Shown here piece by piece: positions 31,977 to 41,160 of a stretch of 64,000 bases of DNA. The DNA comes from Eubacteriales bacterium. GTDB taxonomy: Bacteria > Bacillota > Clostridia > Lachnospirales > Lachnospiraceae. How positions within the stretch are numbered: the stretch's first letter is position 1; every line of letters begins with the position of its first letter. The notes under the pieces are model-generated. The model worked only from the letters and a program-made list of their open reading frames with translations. It had not been told where the DNA came from and made no database searches. Both the position numbers and the translations under genes were made by a program. The DNA lies in assembly GCA_030524545.1 (NCBI GenBank), contig JAUNGM010000021.1, positions 1 to 64,000 on the forward strand, read 5' to 3'.

Positions 31977-34013
31977 TTGAGGAAAATTGCAGTTTTAGAC
32001 CAGCATACGATAGACAAGATTGCAGCAGGTGAGGTAGTGGAACGCCCTTCTTCTGTTGTAAAGGAGCTTGTGGAGAATGCCATTGACGCAGGTGCTACGG
32101 CTGTGACCGTTGAGATCGCGGACGGAGGAAAGAGGCTGATCCGTATTACAGACAACGGCGGGGGAATGGAGGCAGAACAGGTTCCTCTTGCTTTTCTGCG
32201 CCATGCTACAAGCAAGATTGAAAAGATCGAGGATCTGGAACATATTGCGTCACTGGGATTCCGCGGTGAGGCGCTTTCCAGTATTGCAGCAGTTTCCCAG
32301 GTTGAACTGATCACAAAGACACCCTCCGCGATCAGCGGAGTCCGGTATATCATTGAAGGCGGAAGGGAACACTCCCTGGAAGAACTCGGAGCACCGGAAG
32401 GAACGACCTTCCTGGTGCGGAATCTGTTTTATAATACACCGGCAAGAAGTAAATTTTTGAAATCTGATACAACGGAGGGGAATTACATCAGTATTCTGAT
32501 GGAGCAGCTTGCACTTTCTCATCCGGAGATTTCTTTTAAGTATATTCAGAATAAGCAGGTAAAACTGCATACCTCCGGCAATTACAGTGTGAAGGATGTC
32601 ATCTACAATATTTATGGAAGAGACATCACCAAGGCTCTGCTGGAGGTTTCCTATGAAAATGATTTTATGAAAATCACCGGGTTTGCCGGAAAACCGGAAA
32701 TTTCCCGGGGAAACCGGACTTTTGAAAATTATTACATTAATGGACGATATGTAAAAAATAATATTATTACAAAAGCAATTGAAGATGCTTATAAAGGATT
32801 TCTCATGCAGCACAAATTTCCGTTTGTATCTCTTCATATGGAGATGAACGGGAATGATCTTGACGTAAATGTTCATCCTGCTAAACGGGAGGTACGTTTT
32901 GCGAGAGGGCCGGAGGTGTATGACGGTGTTTTTGAGACAATACGGAAAGCCCTGACCAGGCGTGAGATGATTCCCAAGGTAACATTTGGAAAGGACGAAC
33001 CGGTTTCTTCCGCAAAAGAAGCCGTGAAACGGGGCGATGTTCCGGAGCCGTTTGAGGTCAGAAGACGGGAACAGGCTTACCCGGGCAAAAAGACGGATCC
33101 GGGCAGAGTGCAGGAGCGTTCCGGCTATACACCTGTTCTGAAAGAACCGGCTTTCTCTAAAGAAGAGGAATCCCTGTTTGCAGGTACACTCCGTCAGCCT
33201 GCTGTACATGCAGAGACTGTAAAAAGCGCGGAGTCTGTTTCCGGCCGGACGTACGTACCTGACAGCAGTCCTGCTTCAGTGGATACTCCTGATGAGACGT
33301 CTGTGAATGAAAAGAATATGGAGATGCCGCATGATGACGATACACCGGAATGTGAGAAGACAGGGAATGACACGCCGCTCGTCGTGGGAGAACAGCTGGA
33401 AATGTTTGAGGAAAAGCTGCTGTCATCGGAATCCAGAAACCGTCATCAGCTGATCGGACAGCTTTTTGATACATATTGGCTGGTACAGTTCGGCGATGAT
33501 TTCTTCATTATTGACCAGCATGCTGCCCATGAAAAAGTGTATTACGAGCGTCTTGTAAGGCAGTTTCGTGAGCAGACCATTGAGTCCCAGTATGTCAGTC
33601 CGCCCATGATCGTAACGCTGAATCTGCAGGAGGAAGCCCTTCTGAAGGCGAATGAAGCATATTTCCGGGATTTTGGCTTTGAGATTGAGCCGTTTGGCGG
33701 AAAGGAATACTGCATCAGTGCCGTTCCTTCCAACCTCTACGGAATTGCCGAGGAGGAGCTGTTTTTGGATATGCTGGATCATCTTGGAGGAGAAGGGGAA
33801 AAGGATGCATTGAAGCTATTTACGTCACGTCTTGCCACTATGGCCTGCAAGGCAGCAGTTAAGGGAAATCATAAAATGTCCCCGCAGGAAGCAGACAAGC
33901 TGATTGACGAGCTTCTTACCCTGGAAAATCCTTACCACTGTCCTCACGGAAGGCCAACCATTATCTCCATGTCAAAGACGGAGCTGGAAAAGAAATTTAA
34001 GAGAATTGTTTAG
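31977..34013 (+). CDS. mutL: DNA mismatch repair endonuclease MutL
   Basis: MutL couples mismatch recognition to strand incision. The GHKL ATPase half shows IAAGEVVERP, ENAIDAGAT, DNGGGM and GFRGEALSSI. A charged linker (about 330-480) follows. The C-terminal dimerisation domain contains the endonuclease motif DQHAAHEKVYYER near 500 and CPHGRPT near the end. So this is a nicking MutL, as expected in a bacterium without MutH. The start is TTG at 31977, five bases after GGAGG; an upstream in-frame TTG (31965) overlaps the ribosome site and is rejected. The product is 678 residues. Confidence 0.96.
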   Translation: MRKIAVLDQHTIDKIAAGEVVERPSSVVKELVENAIDAGATAVTVEIADGGKRLIRITDNGGGMEAEQVPLAFLRHATSKIEKIEDLEHIASLGFRGEALSSIAAVSQVELITKTPSAISGVRYIIEGGREHSLEELGAPEGTTFLVRNLFYNTPARSKFLKSDTTEGNYISILMEQLALSHPEISFKYIQNKQVKLHTSGNYSVKDVIYNIYGRDITKALLEVSYENDFMKITGFAGKPEISRGNRTFENYYINGRYVKNNIITKAIEDAYKGFLMQHKFPFVSLHMEMNGNDLDVNVHPAKREVRFARGPEVYDGVFETIRKALTRREMIPKVTFGKDEPVSSAKEAVKRGDVPEPFEVRRREQAYPGKKTDPGRVQERSGYTPVLKEPAFSKEEESLFAGTLRQPAVHAETVKSAESVSGRTYVPDSSPASVDTPDETSVNEKNMEMPHDDDTPECEKTGNDTPLVVGEQLEMFEEKLLSSESRNRHQLIGQLFDTYWLVQFGDDFFIIDQHAAHEKVYYERLVRQFREQTIESQYVSPPMIVTLNLQEEALLKANEAYFRDFGFEIEPFGGKEYCISAVPSNLYGIAEEELFLDMLDHLGGEGEKDALKLFTSRLATMACKAAVKGNHKMSPQEADKLIDELLTLENPYHCPHGRPTIISMSKTELEKKFKRIV

Positions 34014-34019
34014 TTTACA

Positions 34020-34049
34020 TTGTTTTATTGAAATTATTTCGTTTATTAT
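34020..34049 (+). promoter_or_regulatory. weak possible promoter before miaA
   Basis: TTGTTT (34020-34025), 18 bases, TATTAT (34044-34049) in an AT-rich gap of 58 bases between mutL and miaA. Read-through from mutS-mutL is equally possible. Confidence 0.3.
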
Positions 34050-34071
34050 ATATGCATAGGAGGGATACCTG

Positions 34072-35025
34072 ATGTGCGCTGAAAAACCACCGCTGATCGT
34101 ACTCACGGGACCGACTGCTGTAGGAAAAACCAAATTATCCATTTCCCTGGCAAAGGCTGTTCATGGGGAAATCATTTCTGCGGATTCCATGCAGGTTTAC
34201 AAATATATGGACATCGGTTCTGCAAAAATCCTCCCTGATGAGATGCAGGGAGTTCCTCATCATCTGGTGGATGTACTGAAGCCGGAAGAGGAATTTCATA
34301 TTGTCCGTTTTCAGGAAATGGCAAAGGAAGCCATGGACAGGATTTATGCCAAAGGCAGAATCCCGATTCTTGTAGGCGGAACCGGGTTTTATATCCAGGC
34401 GGTCACCAGAGATATTGATTTTACGGAAGCTTCACAGGAAGACGGCTACCGAAGGGAGCTGGAAGAACTGGCAGAGAAAGAGGGCGCAGAATCGCTTCAT
34501 CAAATGCTGGCAGAAGTTGATCCGGTAAGCGCAGAAGAAATCCATGCAAATAATGTAAAACGTGTTATTCGGGCATTGGAATTTTATCACCAGAACGGTA
34601 CGCCGATATCCGCCCATAACCAGGAACAGAAGGAACATCTGAGCCCTTATAACCTTGCGTATTTCGTTCTGAATGCCCCTAGGCCGCTTCTTTATGAAAG
34701 AATTGAACAAAGAGTGGATGCGATGATGAAAAATGGCCTGCTGGACGAAGTAGAAGGTCTGAAAGCCCGCGGATATCACAGGGGCATGGTTTCCATGCAG
34801 GGGCTGGGCTATAAGGAACTGCTGGCATATCTGGACGGGGAGTATCCTCTGGAGGAAGCTGTCCGCATTCTGAAGAGGGATACCCGGCATTTTGCCAAAC
34901 GGCAGCTTACCTGGTTCCGCAGGGAGAAGGAGGTCATCTGGGTAAATAAAGAAGAGTTTGCTTATGAGGATGACCGCATACTGGAGTACATGATTTCCGT
35001 TTTAAAGGAGCGGAAGATTTTATAA
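34072..35025 (+). CDS. miaA: tRNA dimethylallyltransferase MiaA
   Basis: MiaA transfers a dimethylallyl group to N6 of A37 in tRNAs reading UNN codons, making the substrate of MiaB (24418). The 317-residue product begins with the P-loop GPTAVGKTKLSISLA (about 11-25), then SADSMQVYKYMDIGSAK, PHHLVD and GGTGFYIQAV, all standard. The C-terminal part has GLGYKELLAYL and KRQLTWFRR. The ribosome site AGGAGGGATACC is strong. Only three bases separate its stop from the longest frame of the next gene. Confidence 0.97.
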   Translation: MCAEKPPLIVLTGPTAVGKTKLSISLAKAVHGEIISADSMQVYKYMDIGSAKILPDEMQGVPHHLVDVLKPEEEFHIVRFQEMAKEAMDRIYAKGRIPILVGGTGFYIQAVTRDIDFTEASQEDGYRRELEELAEKEGAESLHQMLAEVDPVSAEEIHANNVKRVIRALEFYHQNGTPISAHNQEQKEHLSPYNLAYFVLNAPRPLLYERIEQRVDAMMKNGLLDEVEGLKARGYHRGMVSMQGLGYKELLAYLDGEYPLEEAVRILKRDTRHFAKRQLTWFRREKEVIWVNKEEFAYEDDRILEYMISVLKERKIL

Positions 35026-35088
35026 TGAATGACGGAATGCCCGAATGGGTATATCACACAGACACAGGAAGGAACGAGTGAAACGAAG

Positions 35089-36369
35089 ATGATGAAAGAA
35101 ATGTATGAACAACTGGGAATTTCTTCTCAGGTTTATGATTTTGGACATGAAATAGAACAGTCTTTAAAAGAACGTTTTGAGGAATTTGACCGTATTGCGG
35201 AGTATAACCAGATGAAGGTGCTTCATGCCATGCAGAAAAACCATGTGAGCGCCGAATGTTTCCATTCTTCTTCCGGTTACGGTTATGATGACTTCGGCCG
35301 GGATACGCTGGAAAAGGTCTATGCGGATACCTTCCATACGGAAGCATGTCTGGTACGTCCGCAGATAGCCTGCGGTACCCATGCACTGGCCATCGCACTT
35401 TTCGGAAACCTGCGTCCGGGGGATGAACTTCTTGCACCTGCAGGAAAACCCTACGATACACTGGAAGAAGTGATCGGCATCCGTCCGTCCAAAGGCTCTC
35501 TTGCGGAATACGGAGTGACTTACCGCCAGGTAGAACTTCTGGAGGATGGAACCTTTGATTATGAGAATATCCGCAGGGCAATTAATGAGAAGACAAAGCT
35601 TGTGGAAATCCAGCGTTCCAAAGGATATCTTACGCGTCCCTCATTTTCCGTGAATCAGATCGGGGAACTGATCGCTTTTGTAAAGAGCATCAAGCCGGAT
35701 GTGATCTGCATGGTAGACAACTGTTACGGTGAATTTGTGGATACCATTGAGCCAAGTGACGTGGGGGCAGATATGGTCGTCGGTTCCCTTATCAAAAACC
35801 CCGGAGGCGGTCTCGCACCCATCGGCGGTTATATTGCAGGTACGAAGGAATGTGTGGAGAATGCGTCCTACCGCATGACGTGTCCCGGTCTTGGAATGGA
35901 GGTAGGAGCATCCCTTGGGGTAAACCGTTCCTTTTATCAGGGATTTTTCCTGGCACCGATGGTGACGAAGGGCGCTTTAAAAGGTGCTGTTTTTGCTGCA
36001 AACGTCTATGAAAAGCTTGGTTTTCCGGTAGTACCGAATTCCGTTGAGCCGCGTGAGGATATTATTCAGGCAGTGACGCTCGGAACACCGGAAGGGGTGG
36101 TTGCGTTTTGCCGGGGAATTCAGGCGGCAGCTCCTGTAGACAGCTATGTAGCCCCGGAACCATGGGATATGCCGGGGTATGACAGTCAGGTCATTATGGC
36201 AGCAGGCGCTTTTGTGCAGGGCTCTTCTATTGAGCTCTCCGCAGACGGTCCTATGAAGCCGCCCTATGCGGTTTATTTCCAGGGAGGACTTACCTGGGAA
36301 CATGCAAAACTTGGCGTATTGATGTCTTTACAGAAACTTGTGGAACAGAAGCTTGTGAAGCTTCCGTAA
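35089..36369 (+). CDS. PLP-dependent methionine-gamma-lyase-like protein (aluminium-resistance family)
   Basis: The 426-residue product belongs to the cystathionine/methionine gamma-lyase-like family often labelled aluminium resistance protein, in Bacillus next to the glutamine synthetase genes (YnbB). Fold-type I PLP features are visible: SSSGYGYDDFGRDTLEKVYA, CGTHALAIALFGNLRPGDE, DNCYGEFVDT, and the likely Schiff-base lysine in GSLIKNPGGGLAPIGGY (~245). The true substrate is not established. The longest frame begins at 35029, but family alignment and size favour ATG 35089. The ribosome site there (GGAAGGAACGAG) is at an awkward distance, so the start is uncertain. It follows miaA, a common clostridial order. 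Confidence 0.85.
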   Translation: MMKEMYEQLGISSQVYDFGHEIEQSLKERFEEFDRIAEYNQMKVLHAMQKNHVSAECFHSSSGYGYDDFGRDTLEKVYADTFHTEACLVRPQIACGTHALAIALFGNLRPGDELLAPAGKPYDTLEEVIGIRPSKGSLAEYGVTYRQVELLEDGTFDYENIRRAINEKTKLVEIQRSKGYLTRPSFSVNQIGELIAFVKSIKPDVICMVDNCYGEFVDTIEPSDVGADMVVGSLIKNPGGGLAPIGGYIAGTKECVENASYRMTCPGLGMEVGASLGVNRSFYQGFFLAPMVTKGALKGAVFAANVYEKLGFPVVPNSVEPREDIIQAVTLGTPEGVVAFCRGIQAAAPVDSYVAPEPWDMPGYDSQVIMAAGAFVQGSSIELSADGPMKPPYAVYFQGGLTWEHAKLGVLMSLQKLVEQKLVKLP

Positions 36370-36437
36370 AAGATCCGCTGTCGTACTCTGTTAAATTACC
36401 GGGTATAGATTGCAACATACAGAAAGCAGGATTAATC

Positions 36438-37682
36438 ATGGAGAAAAAACGTGTCATAGTCGTGGGCGGCGGTGCATCCGGGCTGATGGCCGCAATCATA
36501 GCTGCCAGAGAAGGCGCGGCTGTTACCGTTCTGGAACACAATGACCGTCCGGGAAGAAAGATCTGTGCTACAGGCAACGGCAGATGCAACCTGACCAATA
36601 CGGAAATGCCTGCGGATGCCTTCCGGGGAACAGATCCGGGATTTGTCAGGGGCATTCTGGAACAGTTTCCGGTGACAAAAACAATCCGTTTCTTTACGGA
36701 GCTTGGTATTTATACCATAAACAAAAACGGTTATCTTTATCCGAGAAGCGCACAGGCTTCCTGCGTCACAGAGGTTCTCTGCATGGAAGCCCGCAGCAGA
36801 AAGGTAAAGATAAAAACAAACGAGCATGTAACAGGGATCACCTGTGAAAATAGTCTTTGGAAAGTGCATACGGATGGCTGGGCCTATGAGGGTGATGCGG
36901 TTATTCTGGCAAATGGGTCCTGTGCATCGAATCTCCTCGGAGCCGACGGAAGTGGTTATGAAATGGCCCGTACACTTGGACACACGGTGATCAGGCCCCT
37001 CCCGGCTCTGACAGGCCTGAAGTGTAATTACAGGCCTGTTTCCGAATACAGTACCAGGAAGGTTCCTGATTTTAAAAAAGGGAAAAAGAGCAGGAATCCA
37101 TTTACCATTTGGGCAGGAGTACGTACCGAGGGAGAATTGACACTGGTCATAGAAAACGAACCTCCGAGAATCCAGAGGGGAGAGCTTCAGCTGACCGATT
37201 ATGGAATTTCAGGGATTCCGGTCTTCCAATTGAGCCGATATGCAGTCCGTGCACTGGAAGAAGGAAAGAAAGCCCGGATGACGGTTAATTTTCTGCCGGA
37301 ATTCTCAAAAGAAAGACTTCATGTTTTTCTGGAAACAAGGCAGAAAAACTGTCCCTACAAAGATACCCGGGAAATGCTCCTTGGACTGTTCCCGGACAAA
37401 CTGATCCAGGTATTATGTCAGGCACCGGATCTTGAGGAGGCAATCCTGGCATTTCCCCTTACGATTACCGGAGGAATGGATTTTAAACAGGCACAGGTAT
37501 GTTCCGGCGGTGTAGATACTGCCGGAATCAATCCGGAAACCATGGAATCAAAGCTTCATCCGGGACTTTATTTTGCCGGGGAGCTGGTGGATATTGACGG
37601 AACCTGCGGCGGTTATAACCTGCAATGGGCATGGTCCAGCGGTGCCGTAGCCGGATATCATGCAGCAAAGGAGAACTTATGA
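36438..37682 (+). CDS. HI0933/YhiN-family flavoprotein
   Basis: The 414-residue product is a predicted FAD-dependent oxidoreductase of the HI0933/BaiN type. It has the dinucleotide motif VVGGGASGLMAAI at the N-terminus, HNDRPGRKICATGNGRCNLTN (about 35-55), the middle insert typical of the family, and a closing FAD motif VDIDGTCGGYNLQWAWSSG near 385-403. One family member was reported as a bile-acid 7-alpha-dehydroxylation reductase (BaiN), but most have no proven substrate, so I do not assign that role. The start follows AAAGCAGGATTA. Its TGA overlaps the ATG of the next flavoprotein (ATGA), indicating coupled synthesis. Confidence 0.87.
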   Translation: MEKKRVIVVGGGASGLMAAIIAAREGAAVTVLEHNDRPGRKICATGNGRCNLTNTEMPADAFRGTDPGFVRGILEQFPVTKTIRFFTELGIYTINKNGYLYPRSAQASCVTEVLCMEARSRKVKIKTNEHVTGITCENSLWKVHTDGWAYEGDAVILANGSCASNLLGADGSGYEMARTLGHTVIRPLPALTGLKCNYRPVSEYSTRKVPDFKKGKKSRNPFTIWAGVRTEGELTLVIENEPPRIQRGELQLTDYGISGIPVFQLSRYAVRALEEGKKARMTVNFLPEFSKERLHVFLETRQKNCPYKDTREMLLGLFPDKLIQVLCQAPDLEEAILAFPLTITGGMDFKQAQVCSGGVDTAGINPETMESKLHPGLYFAGELVDIDGTCGGYNLQWAWSSGAVAGYHAAKENL

Positions 37683-39265
37683 TTCGTATTACCCAGATGA
37701 AGCTTCCAATTACACATACGGAGGAAGAACTGAAAGAGAAGATTATAAAGACCCTTCGGTGCGGAAAGCTTCCTTTTACTTATGAAATCCGCAGACAATC
37801 TCTGGATGCACGTCACAAAAATGACAAAAAATTCGTGTATACTATAGATGTATGCCTGAAGGAAGAAAAGAAAATCCCCCGAAAGGTTTACAATAACAAT
37901 ATTATGTTGATTCACGAAAAGCCTTATCAGTTTCCGAAACCCGGAGAGGAAGTTTTGCAGCATCCGCCTGTCATTATCGGCAGCGGTCCGGCAGGAATCT
38001 TTTGTGCCTGGTATCTTGCAAAGGCAGGGTACCGTCCGATTGTTCTGGAGCGGGGAGAAGAAGCCTCCAAACGTCGTGAAAGCGTGGACAGATTCTGGAA
38101 AGACGGTATTCTGGATCCGGATTCCAACGTACAGTTCGGAGAGGGCGGGGCAGGGACTTTCTCTGACGGAAAGCTGAATACACTTGTGAAGGACTCTTTT
38201 GGAAGAAATCATGAGGTTCTGAAGCGTTTTGTGGAGGCGGGAGCGCATAAAGAGATTCTTTACCAGCAAAAACCGCATCTCGGTACAGACGTACTTATTG
38301 GAATCGTGGAAACCATGCGTCACCAGATTGAAGAGATGGGCGGATGCTTCCGCTTCCGAAGCAGGGTGACGGATCTTCAAACGGAAAACGGTGCTTTAAA
38401 GGCAGTCGTTGTCAATGGTTCGGAGGTGCTGCCTGCAAAGGTCTGTGTTCTTGCCATCGGCCACAGCGCACGGGATACTTTCAGTATGCTTTATGAAAGA
38501 GGAGTTTTGATGGAACCGAAATCCTTTGCCGTAGGACTTCGTATGGAACATCCGCAGACTATGATCAATGAGGCTCTTTACGGAGAACAGGAGAACAGCA
38601 TCCTTGGTGCTGCCAGTTACAAAGTCACGCATACCTGCGGCAATGGAAGAGGAGTCTACTCTTTCTGCATGTGTCCGGGCGGGTATGTGGTAAATGCATC
38701 TACAGAGCCGGGAATGCTTGCCGTAAATGGAATGAGCTACCAGGCCCGGGCCGGGGAGAATGCCAACAGCGCATTGATCGTAACCGTGACTCCGGAGGAT
38801 TTTCCGGATGCCGGCCCCCTCGGAGGGATTTCATTCCAGAGGGAACTGGAAAGAAAGGCATGGGAAGCAGGAGAGGGCCGCGTGCCTGTACAGACTTTCG
38901 GTGATTACCGGCTGCATCGTGCCACAAAGGAATTCGGAGAAATTCGCCCGAATATCAAAGGGGCCTGTGTTCCGGCAGATGTCCGTTCGATTCTCCCGGA
39001 AGAGATCGGGGATTCTATTGAAGAGGGGATTCTCGCATTCGGACAGAAATTAAAAGGATTTGACAGGGACGATGCTCTGTTAAGCGGTATTGAAAGCCGT
39101 ACTTCTTCTCCCGTACGGATCGTCCGGAACAGTGAGATGCTGGCAAATATCGGCGGAATCTACCCCTGCGGCGAAGGTGCAGGATACGCAGGCGGCATCA
39201 CATCTGCTGCTATGGACGGAATAAAAATTGCGGAAACCATTTCTAAAAAATATAGAAATTTTTAG
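37679..39265 (+). CDS. FAD-dependent oxidoreductase of the COG2509 type
   Basis: The 528-residue product has a distinctive N-terminal domain of about 90 residues (IRITQMKLPITHTEEELKEK), as in the uncharacterised COG2509 flavoproteins. A Rossmann FAD domain follows with IIGSGPAGIFCAWYLAKAG (about 101-119), NVQFGEGGAGTFSDGKLNT, GHSARDTF, and a closing GEGAGYAGGITSAAMDGI near 500-517. The function is unknown. The start at 37679 overlaps the preceding flavoprotein's stop by four bases with AAAGGAGAAC just upstream; a longer frame from 37625 is rejected. The pairing with an HI0933-type flavoprotein suggests a shared redox task. Confidence 0.88.
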   Translation: MIRITQMKLPITHTEEELKEKIIKTLRCGKLPFTYEIRRQSLDARHKNDKKFVYTIDVCLKEEKKIPRKVYNNNIMLIHEKPYQFPKPGEEVLQHPPVIIGSGPAGIFCAWYLAKAGYRPIVLERGEEASKRRESVDRFWKDGILDPDSNVQFGEGGAGTFSDGKLNTLVKDSFGRNHEVLKRFVEAGAHKEILYQQKPHLGTDVLIGIVETMRHQIEEMGGCFRFRSRVTDLQTENGALKAVVVNGSEVLPAKVCVLAIGHSARDTFSMLYERGVLMEPKSFAVGLRMEHPQTMINEALYGEQENSILGAASYKVTHTCGNGRGVYSFCMCPGGYVVNASTEPGMLAVNGMSYQARAGENANSALIVTVTPEDFPDAGPLGGISFQRELERKAWEAGEGRVPVQTFGDYRLHRATKEFGEIRPNIKGACVPADVRSILPEEIGDSIEEGILAFGQKLKGFDRDDALLSGIESRTSSPVRIVRNSEMLANIGGIYPCGEGAGYAGGITSAAMDGIKIAETISKKYRNF

Positions 39266-39272
39266 GAGAGAG

Positions 39273-39301
39273 TATACATCCTTTTTAATTTATGCTAAAA
39301 T
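39273..39301 (+). promoter_or_regulatory. extended -10 promoter before radC
   Basis: TATACA (39273-39278), 17 bases, TAAAAT (39296-39301) preceded by TGC. The transcript should start near 39308, right at the hairpin 39310-39337. Confidence 0.5.
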
Positions 39302-39309
39302 GTTTCTGC

Positions 39310-39337
39310 TACAGTTTAGCCGTCTGGCTGAACTGTA
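39310..39337. other. 12-bp hairpin at the radC transcript start
   Basis: TACAGTTTAGCC (39310-39321) pairs with GGCTGAACTGTA (39326-39337) through 11 Watson-Crick pairs and one G-T pair, with loop GTCT. No T-run follows, so it is not a normal terminator. It could be a DNA operator or a 5'-end RNA stabiliser. Confidence 0.55.
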
Positions 39338-39383
39338 ACTCTGTTATTCCTACCCGTCATATGAGAGCGGCAGGTAAGCTTAT

Positions 39384-40094
39384 ATGCAGAAAACGATTAA
39401 AGAACTGCCTCCTGCACAGCGCCCGTACGAAAAATGTCTGAGAGAAGGCACCGGAGCATTAAGCGACAGTGAGCTTCTGGCAGTTATTTTGAAAAACGGC
39501 ACGAAGGGCAGCAGTTCCATTGATCTTGCTAATGAAATCTTATCAACTACGGAAGAGTCTCCGTATCCCGGACTTTTGGGGCTGATGCATGTCACCCTGA
39601 AGGATCTGATGAAAATCAAAGGAATCGGACAGGTGAAGGCAATCCAATTGAAATGTATCGGGGAGCTATCCAAGAGGATTGCGACATCAGCCGCCAGATT
39701 ACAGCTTTGCTTCGGACAGCCGGAGACGGTTGCACAATATTATATGGAACAGCTTCGTCATGAAGGACAGGAATTTATGGTATGTATGATGCTGGACAGC
39801 AGTATGCATCTCCTTGGAGAACAGCTCCTGTCAAAAGGCACCGTAAATGCCGCCCTGATCACGCCGAGGGAGGTTTTTCTGGAGGCTTTGCGCTTTGGCG
39901 CGGTAAACCTGATCCTGATCCATAACCACCCCAGTGGGAATCCGGCGCCAAGTGAGGAAGATATCATGATCACAGAACGGATTTACCGGACAGGGGAAAT
40001 GCTGGGAATCCATCTGGCAGATCATATCATTATCGGAGACCATCGATATATCAGTTTTACGGAACAGGGGATATTAAAGAGGTATAATAATTGA
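39384..40094 (+). CDS. radC: RadC family JAMM-motif protein
   Basis: The 236-residue product has the RadC layout: an N-terminal helix-hairpin-helix region (LGLMHVTLKDLMKIKGIGQVK, ~65-85) and a C-terminal JAB1/MPN metalloprotease-like domain with the complete zinc motif HNHPSGNPAPSEED (about 178-191). The name reflects an old link to DNA repair that later work did not support; the biochemical role is unknown. Its position just before mreB (12 bases) is very common in Firmicutes. The start ATGCAGAAAACG follows AGGTAAGC. Confidence 0.94.
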   Translation: MQKTIKELPPAQRPYEKCLREGTGALSDSELLAVILKNGTKGSSSIDLANEILSTTEESPYPGLLGLMHVTLKDLMKIKGIGQVKAIQLKCIGELSKRIATSAARLQLCFGQPETVAQYYMEQLRHEGQEFMVCMMLDSSMHLLGEQLLSKGTVNAALITPREVFLEALRFGAVNLILIHNHPSGNPAPSEEDIMITERIYRTGEMLGIHLADHIIIGDHRYISFTEQGILKRYNN

Positions 40095-40106
40095 AGGGAC
40101 AGATTT

Positions 40107-41120
40107 ATGCTGTTTAGAAATACATACGGAATAGATCTTGGCAACAGTACGATGAAAGTCTATTCTGCATTGCGGAATAAGACTTTTTTAGAAAAAAATA
40201 TGATCGCGTCCCGTGGACGCACCATTATCGCCGTGGGCAATGAGGCATATGAAATGTATGAGAAGTCACCTTCCGATATTTCTGTCAGTTCGCCGATGGC
40301 TTTTGGTATGATAGCCAATCTTGAACTTCAGGAAATTGCACTGTACAGTATGCTGATAAAAATCGACAGGATCATCAGCTTTGGCTCAGATATGTACTTT
40401 TCTGTTCCGCTGGATATGACTGCCGTAGAAAAGAGAGCCTATTATCATGTGGCAAACGGACACTGGCTTCGCAAAAACCGTGTGTTTATGGTAGAAGCAC
40501 CGATCGCGGATGCTATTGCCATGGGGGTCGATCCGGAAAAGAATGAAGGAAGCATGATCGTGAATATCGGTGCGCAGAGCACCCAGTTTTCGATTATTAC
40601 AGACGGAAAAATTATTATCAGCAGACAGATTCCCATTGGCGGACGTCAGATGAACGAGGCTATCTGCAGCGAAGTCCGCAAGAGATATAGCCTCCAGATC
40701 GGAACCAGAACGGGCAAGCGGCTCAAGCTTGTGATGGGACGTCTGAATGACCAGCGAAAGGATGCCAGAAAGGTTGTGGGGATTGACAGTATCTCCGGCC
40801 TTCCGAGAGAAGAAGTCATTTCCTCCTATGTGGTAAATGCAGGAATCATGAACTGTGTCAATGAGATTGCAGCAGAGATGAAGACATTTCTTGAGAGGAT
40901 TCCTCCGCAGATTTCCTATCAGATTGCAAAAGAGGGAATCCATCTCACAGGAGGAAGCACCCGTCTTCCTTACATAGACAATTATCTGGCCAGCTATACG
41001 GGATTTGCCTTTAACTTATCTGAACTTTACGAAACATCATCTGTATGCGGACTGGAAAAGATCATCCGGGACAGGGAACTGAAGAAATGGGCACAGTCCA
41101 TTAAGCAACGTAAACTATAA
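40107..41120 (+). CDS. mreB: rod-shape actin homologue MreB
   Basis: MreB forms membrane-bound filaments that guide lateral wall synthesis. The 337-residue product has the actin-fold phosphate loops GIDLGNSTMKVYS (about 9-21) and NIGAQSTQFSIITDG (~151-165), and the adenosine motif GGSTRLPYIDNYL near 283. Phosphate 1 is less canonical than in typical MreB (GTANT is replaced by GNSTM), so it is a divergent member, perhaps Mbl-like. The start follows AGGGACAG. It opens the mreB-mreC-mreD-PBP2 unit. Confidence 0.9.
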   Translation: MLFRNTYGIDLGNSTMKVYSALRNKTFLEKNMIASRGRTIIAVGNEAYEMYEKSPSDISVSSPMAFGMIANLELQEIALYSMLIKIDRIISFGSDMYFSVPLDMTAVEKRAYYHVANGHWLRKNRVFMVEAPIADAIAMGVDPEKNEGSMIVNIGAQSTQFSIITDGKIIISRQIPIGGRQMNEAICSEVRKRYSLQIGTRTGKRLKLVMGRLNDQRKDARKVVGIDSISGLPREEVISSYVVNAGIMNCVNEIAAEMKTFLERIPPQISYQIAKEGIHLTGGSTRLPYIDNYLASYTGFAFNLSELYETSSVCGLEKIIRDRELKKWAQSIKQRKL

Positions 41121-41160
41121 CCTTTATCATAGATAGAGTCTTTTAGGGGTATGATATTAC

